Below, in pieces: positions 8,694 to 16,314 of a DNA stretch of 64,000 nucleotides. The notes under the pieces are model-generated. The model was not told where the DNA came from and did not search any database. It worked only from the letters and a program-made list of their open reading frames with translations. How positions within the stretch are numbered: position 1 is the first letter of the stretch; each line of letters begins with the position of its first letter. A program made the translations under genes and the position numbers. Source of the DNA: Brevibacterium sp. RIT 803 (GTDB taxonomy: Bacteria; Actinomycetota; Actinomycetes; Actinomycetales; Brevibacteriaceae); contig NZ_JAFEMW010000002.1 in the NCBI RefSeq assembly GCF_016892625.1, forward strand, positions 124,001 to 188,000, written 5' to 3'.

Positions 8694-9818
8694 ATGACTT
8701 TCGATGCACTGAAGACTGACCTCGTGACCGCACCCAAGATCGACTGGGATTTTCTCCTCGACGCTCCGCTGAGGATCGTCATCATCATCGTCGGCGCGAT
8801 CGTGCTCAACATGGTGATGCGGCTGTTCATCCGACGCTTCTCCACCGCTGTAGCCAAGGGCACCGTCGGCAGCGAGAAGAAGGCGGAGAACAGCAAGTTC
8901 TCGAGCACGGTCATGGAATCCCAGCGGACCGGCATCGAGCCGACTGTGATCCGTGAACGCCGCGCGCAGCGGGCGAAGACCGTGGGCCGGATGCTCTCAT
9001 CCGTGGCGACGATCATCATCAGCGTCATCGCGATCCTCATGGTCCTCGACCAGCTGAACTTCAATATCGCACCGATCCTGGCCTCGGCTGGCATTGTCGG
9101 TGTGGCATTGGCCTTCGGCGCTCAGGAACTCGTCAAGGACTACCTGTCCGGGTTCTTCATGGTCATCGAGGACCAATACGGCATCGGCGACACCGTGGAC
9201 TTGGGCGAAGCCGTCGGGGAGGTCGAGGACTTCGGTCTCCGCAAGACTGCTGTCCGTGATCTCACAGGAACCCTGTGGCATGTGCGCAACGGTGAGATCA
9301 TGCGAGTCGGCAACTTGTCACAGGGCTGGGCGCGTGCAGTGCTCGAGATCCCCGTCAACTACTCCACCTCCATGGACACCTACCGTGAGATCACTGAAAC
9401 AGTCACCGCTGAAATGGCCAAGGACACGGAAGTTGCCTCCGCAATGCTCGAACTCCCAGAGATCGCCGGCGTCCAGTCTCTCTCTGCCGAGTACAGGGTG
9501 ATCAGAACGATGATCAAGACGAAGCCCAATCTGCAGTGGCTGGTCGAACGTTCCTTCCGGGCGGAACTCACGAATGAGTTCGACAGGCGCGGAATCACCA
9601 TCCCGATCATTCAGGAGACCGTCCTCAGGACGCTTCCGCGGTCGGCGGACTCGCCTGAGGCCACCACCGACGGCGACTCTGACGCCGACGACCGGGCTCG
9701 GGCCGCCCACATGACACAGCGAACCAAGGATCACGGGCCCTCGCCGCTGCCCAGTGATGACGAGATCCGGTCGACGACGGATGAAGCCGGAACCGACACC
9801 TCTGACAAAGAGAGCTGA
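8694..9818 (+). CDS. MscS-family mechanosensitive ion channel
   Basis: A 374-residue small-conductance mechanosensitive channel. Transmembrane segments lie at about 23-45, 105-125 and 130-150. The last is the pore helix with the Gly/Ala pattern ASAGIVGVALAFGAQ, followed by the conserved beta-domain start ELVKDYLSGFFMVIEDQYGIGDTV (given here as a region, residues about 146-168). The C-terminal 60 residues are acidic and probably disordered. Predicted role: releasing solutes on hypo-osmotic shock. ATG 8694 lies 12 bases after pepN; glbO begins 2 bases after its stop. Confidence 0.92.
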   Translation: MTFDALKTDLVTAPKIDWDFLLDAPLRIVIIIVGAIVLNMVMRLFIRRFSTAVAKGTVGSEKKAENSKFSSTVMESQRTGIEPTVIRERRAQRAKTVGRMLSSVATIIISVIAILMVLDQLNFNIAPILASAGIVGVALAFGAQELVKDYLSGFFMVIEDQYGIGDTVDLGEAVGEVEDFGLRKTAVRDLTGTLWHVRNGEIMRVGNLSQGWARAVLEIPVNYSTSMDTYREITETVTAEMAKDTEVASAMLELPEIAGVQSLSAEYRVIRTMIKTKPNLQWLVERSFRAELTNEFDRRGITIPIIQETVLRTLPRSADSPEATTDGDSDADDRARAAHMTQRTKDHGPSPLPSDDEIRSTTDEAGTDTSDKES

Positions 9819-9820
9819 AC

Positions 9821-10222
9821 ATGACCCAGACATCGAACGAAACCATCTTTGACGCTGTCGGCGGCCATGCCACCTTCACCCGCCTTGTCGATGTCTTCTA
9901 CGATCATGTGGACCGCGACGAGGTGCTCATCGCGATGTACCCCGAGGGACACGACCTCACCGGTGCCAAGCACCGGCTGCAGATGTTCTTGGAGCAGTAC
10001 TTCGGCGGTCCCACGACGTACCAGGAAGAACGGGGCCACCCACGACTGCGGATGCGCCACTTCCCCTTCGCAGTCGACTTCGACGCACGTGACCGTTGGC
10101 TGGCGTCCATGCGGGCAGCGCTCGACGATGTGGCGCTGCCGCCGCTCTACGACGAGATCTTCTGGGACTATTTCCAACGGGCGGCTACGGCCATGGTCAA
10201 CACGAACAGCAATCCGGTCTGA
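9821..10222 (+). CDS. glbO: Truncated hemoglobin, group II (trHbO)
   Basis: A 133-residue 2-over-2 globin. It begins with the group II pattern TIFDAVGGHATFTRLVDVFY, which carries the B10 tyrosine region. MRHFPF contains the proximal F8 histidine and DRWL the G8 tryptophan typical of trHbO. It binds heme and O2; the family is associated with oxygen handling or peroxidase-like activity at the membrane in mycobacteria. It starts 2 bases after mscS, indicating co-translation, and lies near pepN as in M. tuberculosis. Confidence 0.95.
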   Translation: MTQTSNETIFDAVGGHATFTRLVDVFYDHVDRDEVLIAMYPEGHDLTGAKHRLQMFLEQYFGGPTTYQEERGHPRLRMRHFPFAVDFDARDRWLASMRAALDDVALPPLYDEIFWDYFQRAATAMVNTNSNPV

Positions 10223-10285
10223 GGGCGCGGCTCTGACTGCGCAAGCAGCGCCAAGCCCTCACCGCTGAGCTGTCACCGCGCAGGC

Positions 10286-10963
10286 TCATCGACCCCGGGT
10301 GAGCAGATGCCCGCCCGGAGTCGAGATACGCAGCCACCCGGAGGTCGCGAGGACTTCGTATTCCTCGGCGGTCTTCCCCGCCGAGGCGGTATCGGCCTCC
10401 GGTATGAACCGCAGCGCGCTCGCGGCGAATGCAAGCCCCCCGGGCAGTTCTGTGCCTCCTAACCCGGTCATCGGCTTCGACCACACACGCGAACGTAGTG
10501 CCTTCACCGCGTGTGAGCCGGCACCTTCGGGAGCACCGTCGCTGATCTCCGCGACTCCCGCCGCGGCTGTCGAACGAAGGACGTCACCGGCGATTCTGTC
10601 ATGGGCCGCCCACTGCCCCTTCGGCGGCGCTATGCCGGTCCAGGACACCAACACAGAGTTCGGCGGGACCGGCAGACGGGTGGCGTTCTCCTCTCTGGCG
10701 AAGCGATCCTTGAGGTTGGCCAAGGGCACGACTTCATCGAGACCGTCCATTTCCGGTCCGTTCAGGCGCAGCATGCGCATAGCAAGCACCAGGGGTGTGG
10801 AGTCGCCGATCCCATGCGGGTACAAGGGCGCAATGGTCACGACGAGCACGGTCGACGATACGTGCAGACGCATGGCTCCATCGGGGTCCAGCCGGTGGGC
10901 CAGTGAAGTAAATGCGGCCAGGTCCTTCATTGCCAGCGGATCGGCGATCTCCAGCTCCATCAC
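10286..10963 (-). CDS. Conserved actinobacterial protein, function unknown
   Basis: A 225-residue soluble protein I cannot assign to a characterised family. The N-terminal half resembles a compact alpha/beta domain (MMELEIADPLAMKDLAAF...); the middle contains VLVSWTGIAPPKGQW, and the C-terminus is Ala/Gly-rich with TSGWLRISTPGG. There is no signal peptide or membrane segment. Its ATG overlaps the stop of the upstream thioesterase gene by 4 bases, so the two are translationally coupled. Its place beside a hotdog thioesterase matches the Rv2474c/Rv2475c arrangement in M. tuberculosis, which suggests orthology by position. A role with acyl-CoA or acyl-thioester substrates is only an inference from this coupling. 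Confidence 0.75.
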   Translation of the reverse strand: MMELEIADPLAMKDLAAFTSLAHRLDPDGAMRLHVSSTVLVVTIAPLYPHGIGDSTPLVLAMRMLRLNGPEMDGLDEVVPLANLKDRFAREENATRLPVPPNSVLVSWTGIAPPKGQWAAHDRIAGDVLRSTAAAGVAEISDGAPEGAGSHAVKALRSRVWSKPMTGLGGTELPGGLAFAASALRFIPEADTASAGKTAEEYEVLATSGWLRISTPGGHLLTRGR

Positions 10964-11511
10964 CGGCGACTCCGCATCGGGACGGCTGGTCGAATGACAT
11001 CTGACATAGCTGCTGTCTCCTCCTGGCTCAGGCGCCGTGGTCGGGAGTTCGTTCTGTCCACAAAGACGATGACCGTCTCCGCCAGCGTATAGGCGACCGA
11101 ACCATCGGGTTCGGCGATGACGTAACCGATGGTCACAGACGCCGGCTTGACCTCGCTGATGACCAGATCAATGGCAATGGGTCCGGCTCGATACGGAATC
11201 GGCCGGCGATATTCGATCGCGTGCGAGGCAACGAGCAGCTCGGTGGTGGTCGAAGCATCGGCGAAGATCGCCGGAATCGTCACCCCAGATACCGTGCCCG
11301 AGATTCCCAGATGACCAGGGGTTGTCGGCGCATCGGTACTGTGCGTCGGCGACCCCAACGCTCGGACACGTGCCTCTTCGAGCAGGCGCAGCTGGGTGAC
11401 GTTGTTGACGTGGCCGTAGGCGTCCATGTCACCCCATCTCAACTCCAGCAGTACTCGTGTGAATTCATCCAGATGGGGGTTTGTGGTGCCAGTGTGCATA
11501 CGACCCATCAT
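10960..11511 (-). CDS. Hotdog-fold acyl-CoA thioesterase
   Basis: About 183 residues of the 4-hydroxybenzoyl-CoA thioesterase/YbgC-like hotdog family. The catalytic-region signature RWGDMDAYGHVNNVTQLRLLEEAR has the Asp of DxxGHVNN. Later, HAIEYRRPIPYRAGPI fits the strand-turn-strand of the fold. It probably hydrolyses an acyl-CoA; chain specificity is unknown. Several ATGs occur close together (11511, 11508, 11499), none with a strong Shine-Dalgarno; 11511 follows GAAAG. It is divergent from tesB with about 80 bases between them, and its stop overlaps the next gene by 4 bases. Confidence 0.88.
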   Translation of the reverse strand: MMGRMHTGTTNPHLDEFTRVLLELRWGDMDAYGHVNNVTQLRLLEEARVRALGSPTHSTDAPTTPGHLGISGTVSGVTIPAIFADASTTTELLVASHAIEYRRPIPYRAGPIAIDLVISEVKPASVTIGYVIAEPDGSVAYTLAETVIVFVDRTNSRPRRLSQEETAAMSDVIRPAVPMRSRR

Positions 11512-11593
11512 GCCACTTTCACTGCGGCAGTGAGTGCCGCGATAGGATCGTGAGCACAAGGACCAGAATCATTGTCGCAGGCTGGAGGCCCAT

Positions 11594-12502
11594 ATGAGCG
11601 ATGTAGAACCCACGACTGCGAAGGCGAACGTCGACACACTGCGCAAAGTGCTCGACCTGGACAGCCTGAGTTCCACTTCGGCGACTCGAGAGAGCGACTA
11701 CTTCGTCGGACAGAACCAGTACAAGCCAGATGGGCGTGTCTTCGGCGGTCAGGTGGTGGCACAATCCGTCATCGCAGCTGCATCTACCCTGCCGGATGAT
11801 CGCCTCATCCATTCACTTCACGGCTATTTCCTTCGGGCCGGGGATGTCAGCGAACCGATCGAGTTCGGCGTCGAACGACTCCGTGACGGGCGGTCGTTCT
11901 CCGCCAGGCGTGTGCACGCCTACCAGAAGGATGTGCCGATCCTGTCCCTGATCGCCTCATTCCAAGTCGAGCAGGAGGGGCTTGAACACGCTGAGACCAT
12001 GCCATCGGGTCTGCCCGGTCCACTGGAGTGCCCGGAGCTGCGAGACCTTCTCGCAGGACAGGACACACCACAGGTCACCCAATGGTTGAGTAAGCGCCCC
12101 TTCGAGATCCGTCCGGTCGAGGCATCCCTGTATCTCACCTCCACCGATGACCGCCAGCGCGAACGGCAGCACGTGTGGTTCCGCGCCAGCTCGCCCTTCG
12201 GCGACGATCCGGTGCTCAATGCTGCTGCACTGGCCTATGCCAGCGACTTCAACCTGCTCGAACCGGTTCTGCGCCGTCAGGGACTGAGTTGGACGAGTCC
12301 GGGGCTCCGGGTGGCCAGCCTTGACCACGCGATGTGGTGGCATCGTCGGGTCAGGGTCGATGAGTGGATGCTCTACGTTCAGGAGTCCCCTGCCGCCCAG
12401 GGAGGCCGCGGTCTCGGCTACGGGCGAATCTTCGCCCAGACCGGAGAGCTGCTGGCCACAGTGGCGCAGGAGGGCATGGTCCGCATCAAGGCACCACAGT
12501 GA
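11594..12502 (+). CDS. tesB: Acyl-CoA thioesterase II
   Basis: A 302-residue double-hotdog thioesterase of the TesB family, hydrolysing medium- to long-chain acyl-CoA to free fatty acid and CoA. RVFGGQVVAQSVIAAA, the HSLHGYFLRAGD loop, ASDFNLLEPVL (Asp of the Asp-Thr-Gln catalytic set) and SLDHAMWWHR are family hallmarks, and its length is normal for TesB. It is transcribed away from the small hotdog thioesterase. Its stop codon overlaps the GTG start of a small membrane-protein gene. Confidence 0.95.
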   Translation: MSDVEPTTAKANVDTLRKVLDLDSLSSTSATRESDYFVGQNQYKPDGRVFGGQVVAQSVIAAASTLPDDRLIHSLHGYFLRAGDVSEPIEFGVERLRDGRSFSARRVHAYQKDVPILSLIASFQVEQEGLEHAETMPSGLPGPLECPELRDLLAGQDTPQVTQWLSKRPFEIRPVEASLYLTSTDDRQRERQHVWFRASSPFGDDPVLNAAALAYASDFNLLEPVLRRQGLSWTSPGLRVASLDHAMWWHRRVRVDEWMLYVQESPAAQGGRGLGYGRIFAQTGELLATVAQEGMVRIKAPQ

Positions 12503-12732
12503 ATCACGACACCGCGATGATCGAGATCCTCGGGAGGATCCTCTCACGTCTGGTCAATGTCGCGCTCTTCATCGTCATCTCGATTCTGGCCCTGGTGTTC
12601 CTCCGCGAGGCGGTGGAGATGAACCTGGCGCTGATTGCGCTCCTCTCAATCGTCATCGGAATCGTCGGCACCATCGCCGTGAGATATCTGTTCAAGCTTC
12701 TGCTGCGCCTGGGCGCTCTGTTCTCCCGATAG
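12499..12732 (+). CDS. Small two-helix membrane protein
   Basis: A 77-residue protein starting at GTG 12499, whose bases overlap the tesB stop (GTGA), implying coupled translation. It has two hydrophobic segments, about residues 15-35 (VNVALFIVISILALVFL) and 42-65 (LALIALLSIVIGIVGTIAV), then a short basic tail ending LLRLGALFSR. I do not recognise a family. It probably sits in the cytoplasmic membrane. A palindromic terminator follows 49 bases later. Confidence 0.65.
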   Translation: MNHDTAMIEILGRILSRLVNVALFIVISILALVFLREAVEMNLALIALLSIVIGIVGTIAVRYLFKLLLRLGALFSR

Positions 12733-12780
12733 TCAGCTGCCAGTGCGCCGACCGATCTCGACACGCAGAATTCCTGGCAA

Positions 12781-12817
12781 CAGATGATGCCCCGGTCATC
12801 AACCGGGGCATCATCTG
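12781..12817. terminator. Bidirectional hairpin between convergent genes
   Basis: An inverted repeat, CAGATGATGCCCCGGT and ACCGGGGCATCATCTG, around a 5-base loop, lies between the convergent tesB-membrane protein unit and ettA. The stem is a perfect 16 base pairs. It probably serves as a terminator for both strands. Confidence 0.75.
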
Positions 12818-12874
12818 CAGGCGATCAGCTCTGTGCGCTGCGCTGAGGTCCTGCAGCACACAGAACTCAATCAT

Positions 12875-14557
12875 TCAGTCGCGGGTGAGACGACGGTGTG
12901 TCACGCGATGAGGGCGAGCCGCGTCTTCACCGAGTCGTTCGATCTTGTTCTTCTCGTAGGACTCGAAGTTTCCTTCGAACCAGTACCAGCCCGCAGGATT
13001 GTCTTCCGTGCCCTCCCAGGCAAGGATATGCGTAGCCACACGGTCGAGGAACCAACGGTCGTGCGAGACGACCACGGCACAGCCGGGGAACTCCAGGAGT
13101 GCATTCTCCAAGGAACCCAGCGTTTCCACGTCGAGGTCGTTAGTCGGCTCATCGAGCAGCAGCAGGTTTCCGCCCTGTTTGAGAGTCAGCGCCAGGTTGA
13201 GGCGGTTGCGCTCACCACCGGAGAGCACTCCCGCCTTCTTCTGCTGGTCCGGGCCCTTGAACCCGAATGCGGAGACATATGCCCGCGAAGGCATCTCCAC
13301 GTTGCCCACCTGGATGAAATCGAGTCCGTCGGAAACAACTTCCCACAGGTTCTTGTTGGGGTCGATTCCGCCTCGGGACTGGTCAACGTAGGAGGTCTTG
13401 ACGCTGTCGCCGATCTTGAGGTCTCCCCCGTCGAGTTCTTCGAGTCCGACGATGGTCTTGAACAGAGTCGTCTTACCGACGCCGTTGGGCCCGATGACAC
13501 CGACGATTCCGTTGCGCGGCAGTGAGAAGCTGAGCCCGTCGATGAGTAGACGATCGTCGTAGCCCTTCTGCAGGCTGTCGGCTTCGATGACGATATCGCC
13601 GAGGCGAGGACCGGCAGGGATCTGAATCTCTTCGAAATCCAGCTTTTTGGTCTTCTCAGCCTCTGCTGCCATCTCTTCGTAGCGTGCCAGACGGGCCTTG
13701 GACTTCGTCTGCTTGGCCTTCGGGTTGGACCGGACCCAGTCGAGCTCGTCCTTGAGGCGCCTCGACAGCTTCGCGTCCTTTTTTCCCTGGACCTGCAGAC
13801 GTTCCTGTTTCTTCTCCAGGTACGTCGAGTAATTGCCCTCGTAGGGGTAGAGATGTCCGCGGTCGATCTCGGCGATCCATTCGGCCACGTGGTCGAGGAA
13901 GTACCTATCGTGAGTAATTGCGATGACAGCGCCGGGGTAGGTCCGCAGGTGCTGTTCCAGCCACAGCACAGATTCCGCGTCCAGGTGGTTTGTGGGCTCA
14001 TCGAGCAGGAGCAGATCTGGCTTCTCAAGCAGCAGTTTGCACAACGCCACACGGCGGCGTTCACCACCTGAGAGCACACTGACGTCAGCGTCCGGCGGTG
14101 GGCAGCGCAGCGCATCCATCGCCTGCTCGAGCTGAGAGTCGAGGTCCCAGGCATCCGCAGCGTCGATTGCTTCCTGCAGCTTGCCCATCTCTTCCATCAG
14201 GGCATCGAAGTCTGCATCGGGACTGGCCATCTCCTCAGAGATCGCGTTGAAGCGGTCAAGTTTCGCTTTGATCTCGCCGACGCCTTCTTCGACGTTGCCG
14301 AGAACGGTCTTGTCCTCGTTCAGTGGAGGCTCCTGCAGCAGGATGCCCACTGTGAATCCTGGGCTGAGCCGAGCCTCACCATTGGACGGCTGTTCGAGGC
14401 CGGCCATGATCTTGAGAATCGTTGACTTACCGGCACCGTTCGGACCGACCATGCCGATCTTCGCACCGGGGTAGAAGGACATCGACACGTCATCGAGAAT
14501 GACTTTGTCGCCATGCGCTTTACGCGCCTTGTGAAGAGTGTAAATGAATTCGGCCAT
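12875..14557 (-). CDS. ettA: Energy-dependent translational throttle ABC-F ATPase
   Basis: A 560-residue ABC-F protein with two ATP-binding domains and no membrane part. Domain 1: GPNGAGKST, LSGGERRRVALCK, LLLDEPTNHLD. The PtIM arm lies between the domains (around 240-300), with SRRLKDELDWVRSNPKAKQ typical of EttA. Domain 2: GPNGVGKTT, LSGGERNRLNLAL, LLLDEPTNDLD. It binds the ribosomal E-site and gates entry into elongation according to ATP/ADP level. It lies downstream of a lipoprotein gene and near a second ssb, the neighbourhood of Rv2477c-Rv2478c. The Shine-Dalgarno lies within a small palindrome (see 14559-14573). Confidence 0.95.
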   Translation of the reverse strand: MAEFIYTLHKARKAHGDKVILDDVSMSFYPGAKIGMVGPNGAGKSTILKIMAGLEQPSNGEARLSPGFTVGILLQEPPLNEDKTVLGNVEEGVGEIKAKLDRFNAISEEMASPDADFDALMEEMGKLQEAIDAADAWDLDSQLEQAMDALRCPPPDADVSVLSGGERRRVALCKLLLEKPDLLLLDEPTNHLDAESVLWLEQHLRTYPGAVIAITHDRYFLDHVAEWIAEIDRGHLYPYEGNYSTYLEKKQERLQVQGKKDAKLSRRLKDELDWVRSNPKAKQTKSKARLARYEEMAAEAEKTKKLDFEEIQIPAGPRLGDIVIEADSLQKGYDDRLLIDGLSFSLPRNGIVGVIGPNGVGKTTLFKTIVGLEELDGGDLKIGDSVKTSYVDQSRGGIDPNKNLWEVVSDGLDFIQVGNVEMPSRAYVSAFGFKGPDQQKKAGVLSGGERNRLNLALTLKQGGNLLLLDEPTNDLDVETLGSLENALLEFPGCAVVVSHDRWFLDRVATHILAWEGTEDNPAGWYWFEGNFESYEKNKIERLGEDAARPHRVTHRRLTRD

Positions 14558-14558
14558 A

Positions 14559-14573
14559 ATAACCTCAGGTTAT
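14559..14573 (-). promoter_or_regulatory. Palindrome overlapping the ettA ribosome-binding site
   Basis: A perfect 15-base palindrome, ATAACCT-C-AGGTTAT, ends one base before the ettA start codon and contains its Shine-Dalgarno (GAGGT on the minus strand). As RNA it could form a 6-bp stem with a 3-base loop hiding the site; as DNA it could be an operator. Confidence 0.4.
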
Positions 14574-14623
14574 CGGTTCAGCACGCACAAGTGCCAATTG
14601 AGTCACTCCTCGAAACCCTTGGA

Positions 14624-15349
14624 TCAACCGCCGCCCAGTGACGGTGCTTCACCCGAAGATGAGCCCTCGGAGGAGCCGCCTTCCGAGGCTGTCCCTCCGG
14701 ACGAAGAGCCTTCGGACGAGGTTCCTTCAGACGATGTGCCCTCAGAAGAACCTTCGGATGAAGAGCCGTCCGATGATGTGCCCTGCGACGAGGTGCCTTC
14801 CGACCCTTCGTCTGGCGCCGGACTCTCAGAGCCTCCGTCCTTGCCGTTGATGTCCTCACCAGGCATATGCCCGGCACCGTTGGAATCGCCGTCCTTCTCG
14901 CGCTTGTCACCTTCAGGTGCCTTCACACCCTTCGGACGTTCGACCTCGCCGAACAGACACGAACCGGTCGATTCTGTGGGAGGCATCAGCTCTGCGGTCG
15001 CCTTTCCCTTCCGAATCTCTCCGATGACGCAGCCTTTGTCGGTTTTGACGCCGAACATCTTCGAGGGAACGTCATTGCCCAACGGCGAGTCGTCGATTGT
15101 GGCTTCGAGCTGGTCCGCATCGTAGCCTGCATCGATCATGGTCGTGAAGAACTTCTTCGTCGACGGAACCTTCTCCTCATTGCCGGTCAGAGGCTTGAGT
15201 GCCTTGACGACCTTGTCGACCTCGGCAACCGGTTTCGCCGGAGTGCGGGCGGGCGTCGGATCGGAACTATCACCACCGATGCCCAGCAGCGAACAGCCCG
15301 ACAGAGCTAAGGTCAGAGCTCCGAGACTCAGGAGGGGAACGAGACGCAT
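14624..15349 (-). CDS. Secreted lipoprotein with Ser/Gly/Glu repeat tail
   Basis: About 241 residues. A lipoprotein signal with lipobox LALSGC puts the lipidated Cys near residue 19. A folded domain of about 100 residues follows (VDKVVKALKPLTGNEEKV... to GSCLFGEVERP) containing two cysteines (KGCVIGE, GSCLFGE) that may pair; it looks like the short DUF6993-type extracellular domain of Micrococcales, though I cannot confirm that. The last 70 residues are low-complexity repeats of EGTSS/EGSSS type, probably a flexible cell-wall-spanning tail. ATG 15349 has GAGG six bases upstream; a TTG two codons earlier is less likely. Function unknown. Confidence 0.8.
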   Translation of the reverse strand: MRLVPLLSLGALTLALSGCSLLGIGGDSSDPTPARTPAKPVAEVDKVVKALKPLTGNEEKVPSTKKFFTTMIDAGYDADQLEATIDDSPLGNDVPSKMFGVKTDKGCVIGEIRKGKATAELMPPTESTGSCLFGEVERPKGVKAPEGDKREKDGDSNGAGHMPGEDINGKDGGSESPAPDEGSEGTSSQGTSSDGSSSEGSSEGTSSEGTSSEGSSSGGTASEGGSSEGSSSGEAPSLGGG

Positions 15350-15492
15350 CAACAACCTCAGCAGGTGGGAACGATTTACAGTCTCACTTTAACCGATTGC
15401 TCACACTATCGGCGTCAGTTCCGACGTGTTCGGGCCTCGATCAGTTCATGTGACCCCTGCGATGACGATGATCCGGCGATGTTCCGCCCCGC

Positions 15493-16107
15493 TCAGAACG
15501 GTGCTGCTGCGCTCACCGTGTCACGAGCGATGGCATCATCGAGGTCTCCGGAGTCTCCTCCTGCAGCAGCGGCAGTCACATCATCTCCTGCATCTTCCGA
15601 GCCGCCTTCTCCCCCGTTCTCAGCGCCGAGGCTCGACGCTTCGGAGGCATCAGGCCCGACCTCGTCTGCGCTTGCCCCGCCGAGGGTTCCCCAGGCTGAG
15701 TCGCTGCCTGACGATTCCTGCGCCTGACCATCGTGTTGCCGGTTCACACTGCCCGCCTTCTGATAATTGGCGGTTCCGTAGCGGAGATCGGGACCGATGT
15801 GCTCGGCGACCACAGTCGGAGAGATTCCACTCTTCTCCGCTGTCGACCATTCGCGGATCTTCAGGGTCCCCTGCACTACCACGGACATTCCCTGATGGAG
15901 GCTCATCGAAGCGTTGCTGGCCAAGGGCCCATAGCAGTCGACGCTGAACCACGAAGTTGTATCGGAGACATATTCCCCGGTCCCCTTATCGAGTCTCCAA
16001 TGATTGACCGCCAGACGGAAGGAAGCGCAGGCTCTGCCTGAGGGAAGCGTCCGGCTTTGCGGATCCGCGGCCACAGTACCGCTGAGGTTGATCGGAATGA
16101 TGGACAT
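15493..16107 (-). CDS. ssb: Single-stranded DNA-binding protein (SsbB-like paralogue)
   Basis: A 204-residue SSB with an OB-fold in the first 110 residues: INLSGTVAADPQSRTLPSG, ASFRLAVNHWR, SWFSVDCYG and LHQGMSVVVQGTLKIREW. The C-terminal half is Gly/Ala/Asp/Glu-rich and disordered. It ends in SAAAPF, so it keeps the terminal Pro-Phe but lacks the DDDIPF-type acidic tip used by canonical SSB to recruit repair proteins. It is not beside rpsF/rpsR but near ettA, like Rv2478c (ssbB). It is probably the accessory SSB, with the replicative one encoded elsewhere. Confidence 0.9.
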   Translation of the reverse strand: MSIIPINLSGTVAADPQSRTLPSGRACASFRLAVNHWRLDKGTGEYVSDTTSWFSVDCYGPLASNASMSLHQGMSVVVQGTLKIREWSTAEKSGISPTVVAEHIGPDLRYGTANYQKAGSVNRQHDGQAQESSGSDSAWGTLGGASADEVGPDASEASSLGAENGGEGGSEDAGDDVTAAAAGGDSGDLDDAIARDTVSAAAPF

Positions 16108-16236
16108 CGTGTTGCCTCATTTCTTGGGTAGTTTCGTGATCTGCCCTGCCGGATCGCCCATCGGGGACGAAACGGTCTGAATCGGCAGAACGCGTCAACC
16201 ACCATTGAGCGTGCCAGGCAGCCCGGTGTCCAGATA

Positions 16237-16281
16237 TGAAAAATGCCCTGTGGACGGCTGCCGGCCGTCCACAGGGCATTG
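16237..16281 (-). terminator. Intrinsic terminator of the GTPase operon
   Basis: An inverted repeat of about 17 bp, AATGCCCTGTGGACGGC and its complement, is followed on the minus strand by TTTTTC, just after the stop of the second GTPase gene. A smaller adjacent hairpin (GCACATGAG/CTCATGTGC, 16282-16306) lies between it and the stop. Confidence 0.8.
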
Positions 16282-16314
16282 GCACATGAGTCGATGCTCA
16301 TGTGCACAGGAGTG

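Noticed and set aside
14544..15125. Pro/Glu/Asp repeat protein on the plus strand
   Set aside because: It is the antisense of the lipoprotein's Ser/Gly/Glu repeat tail.
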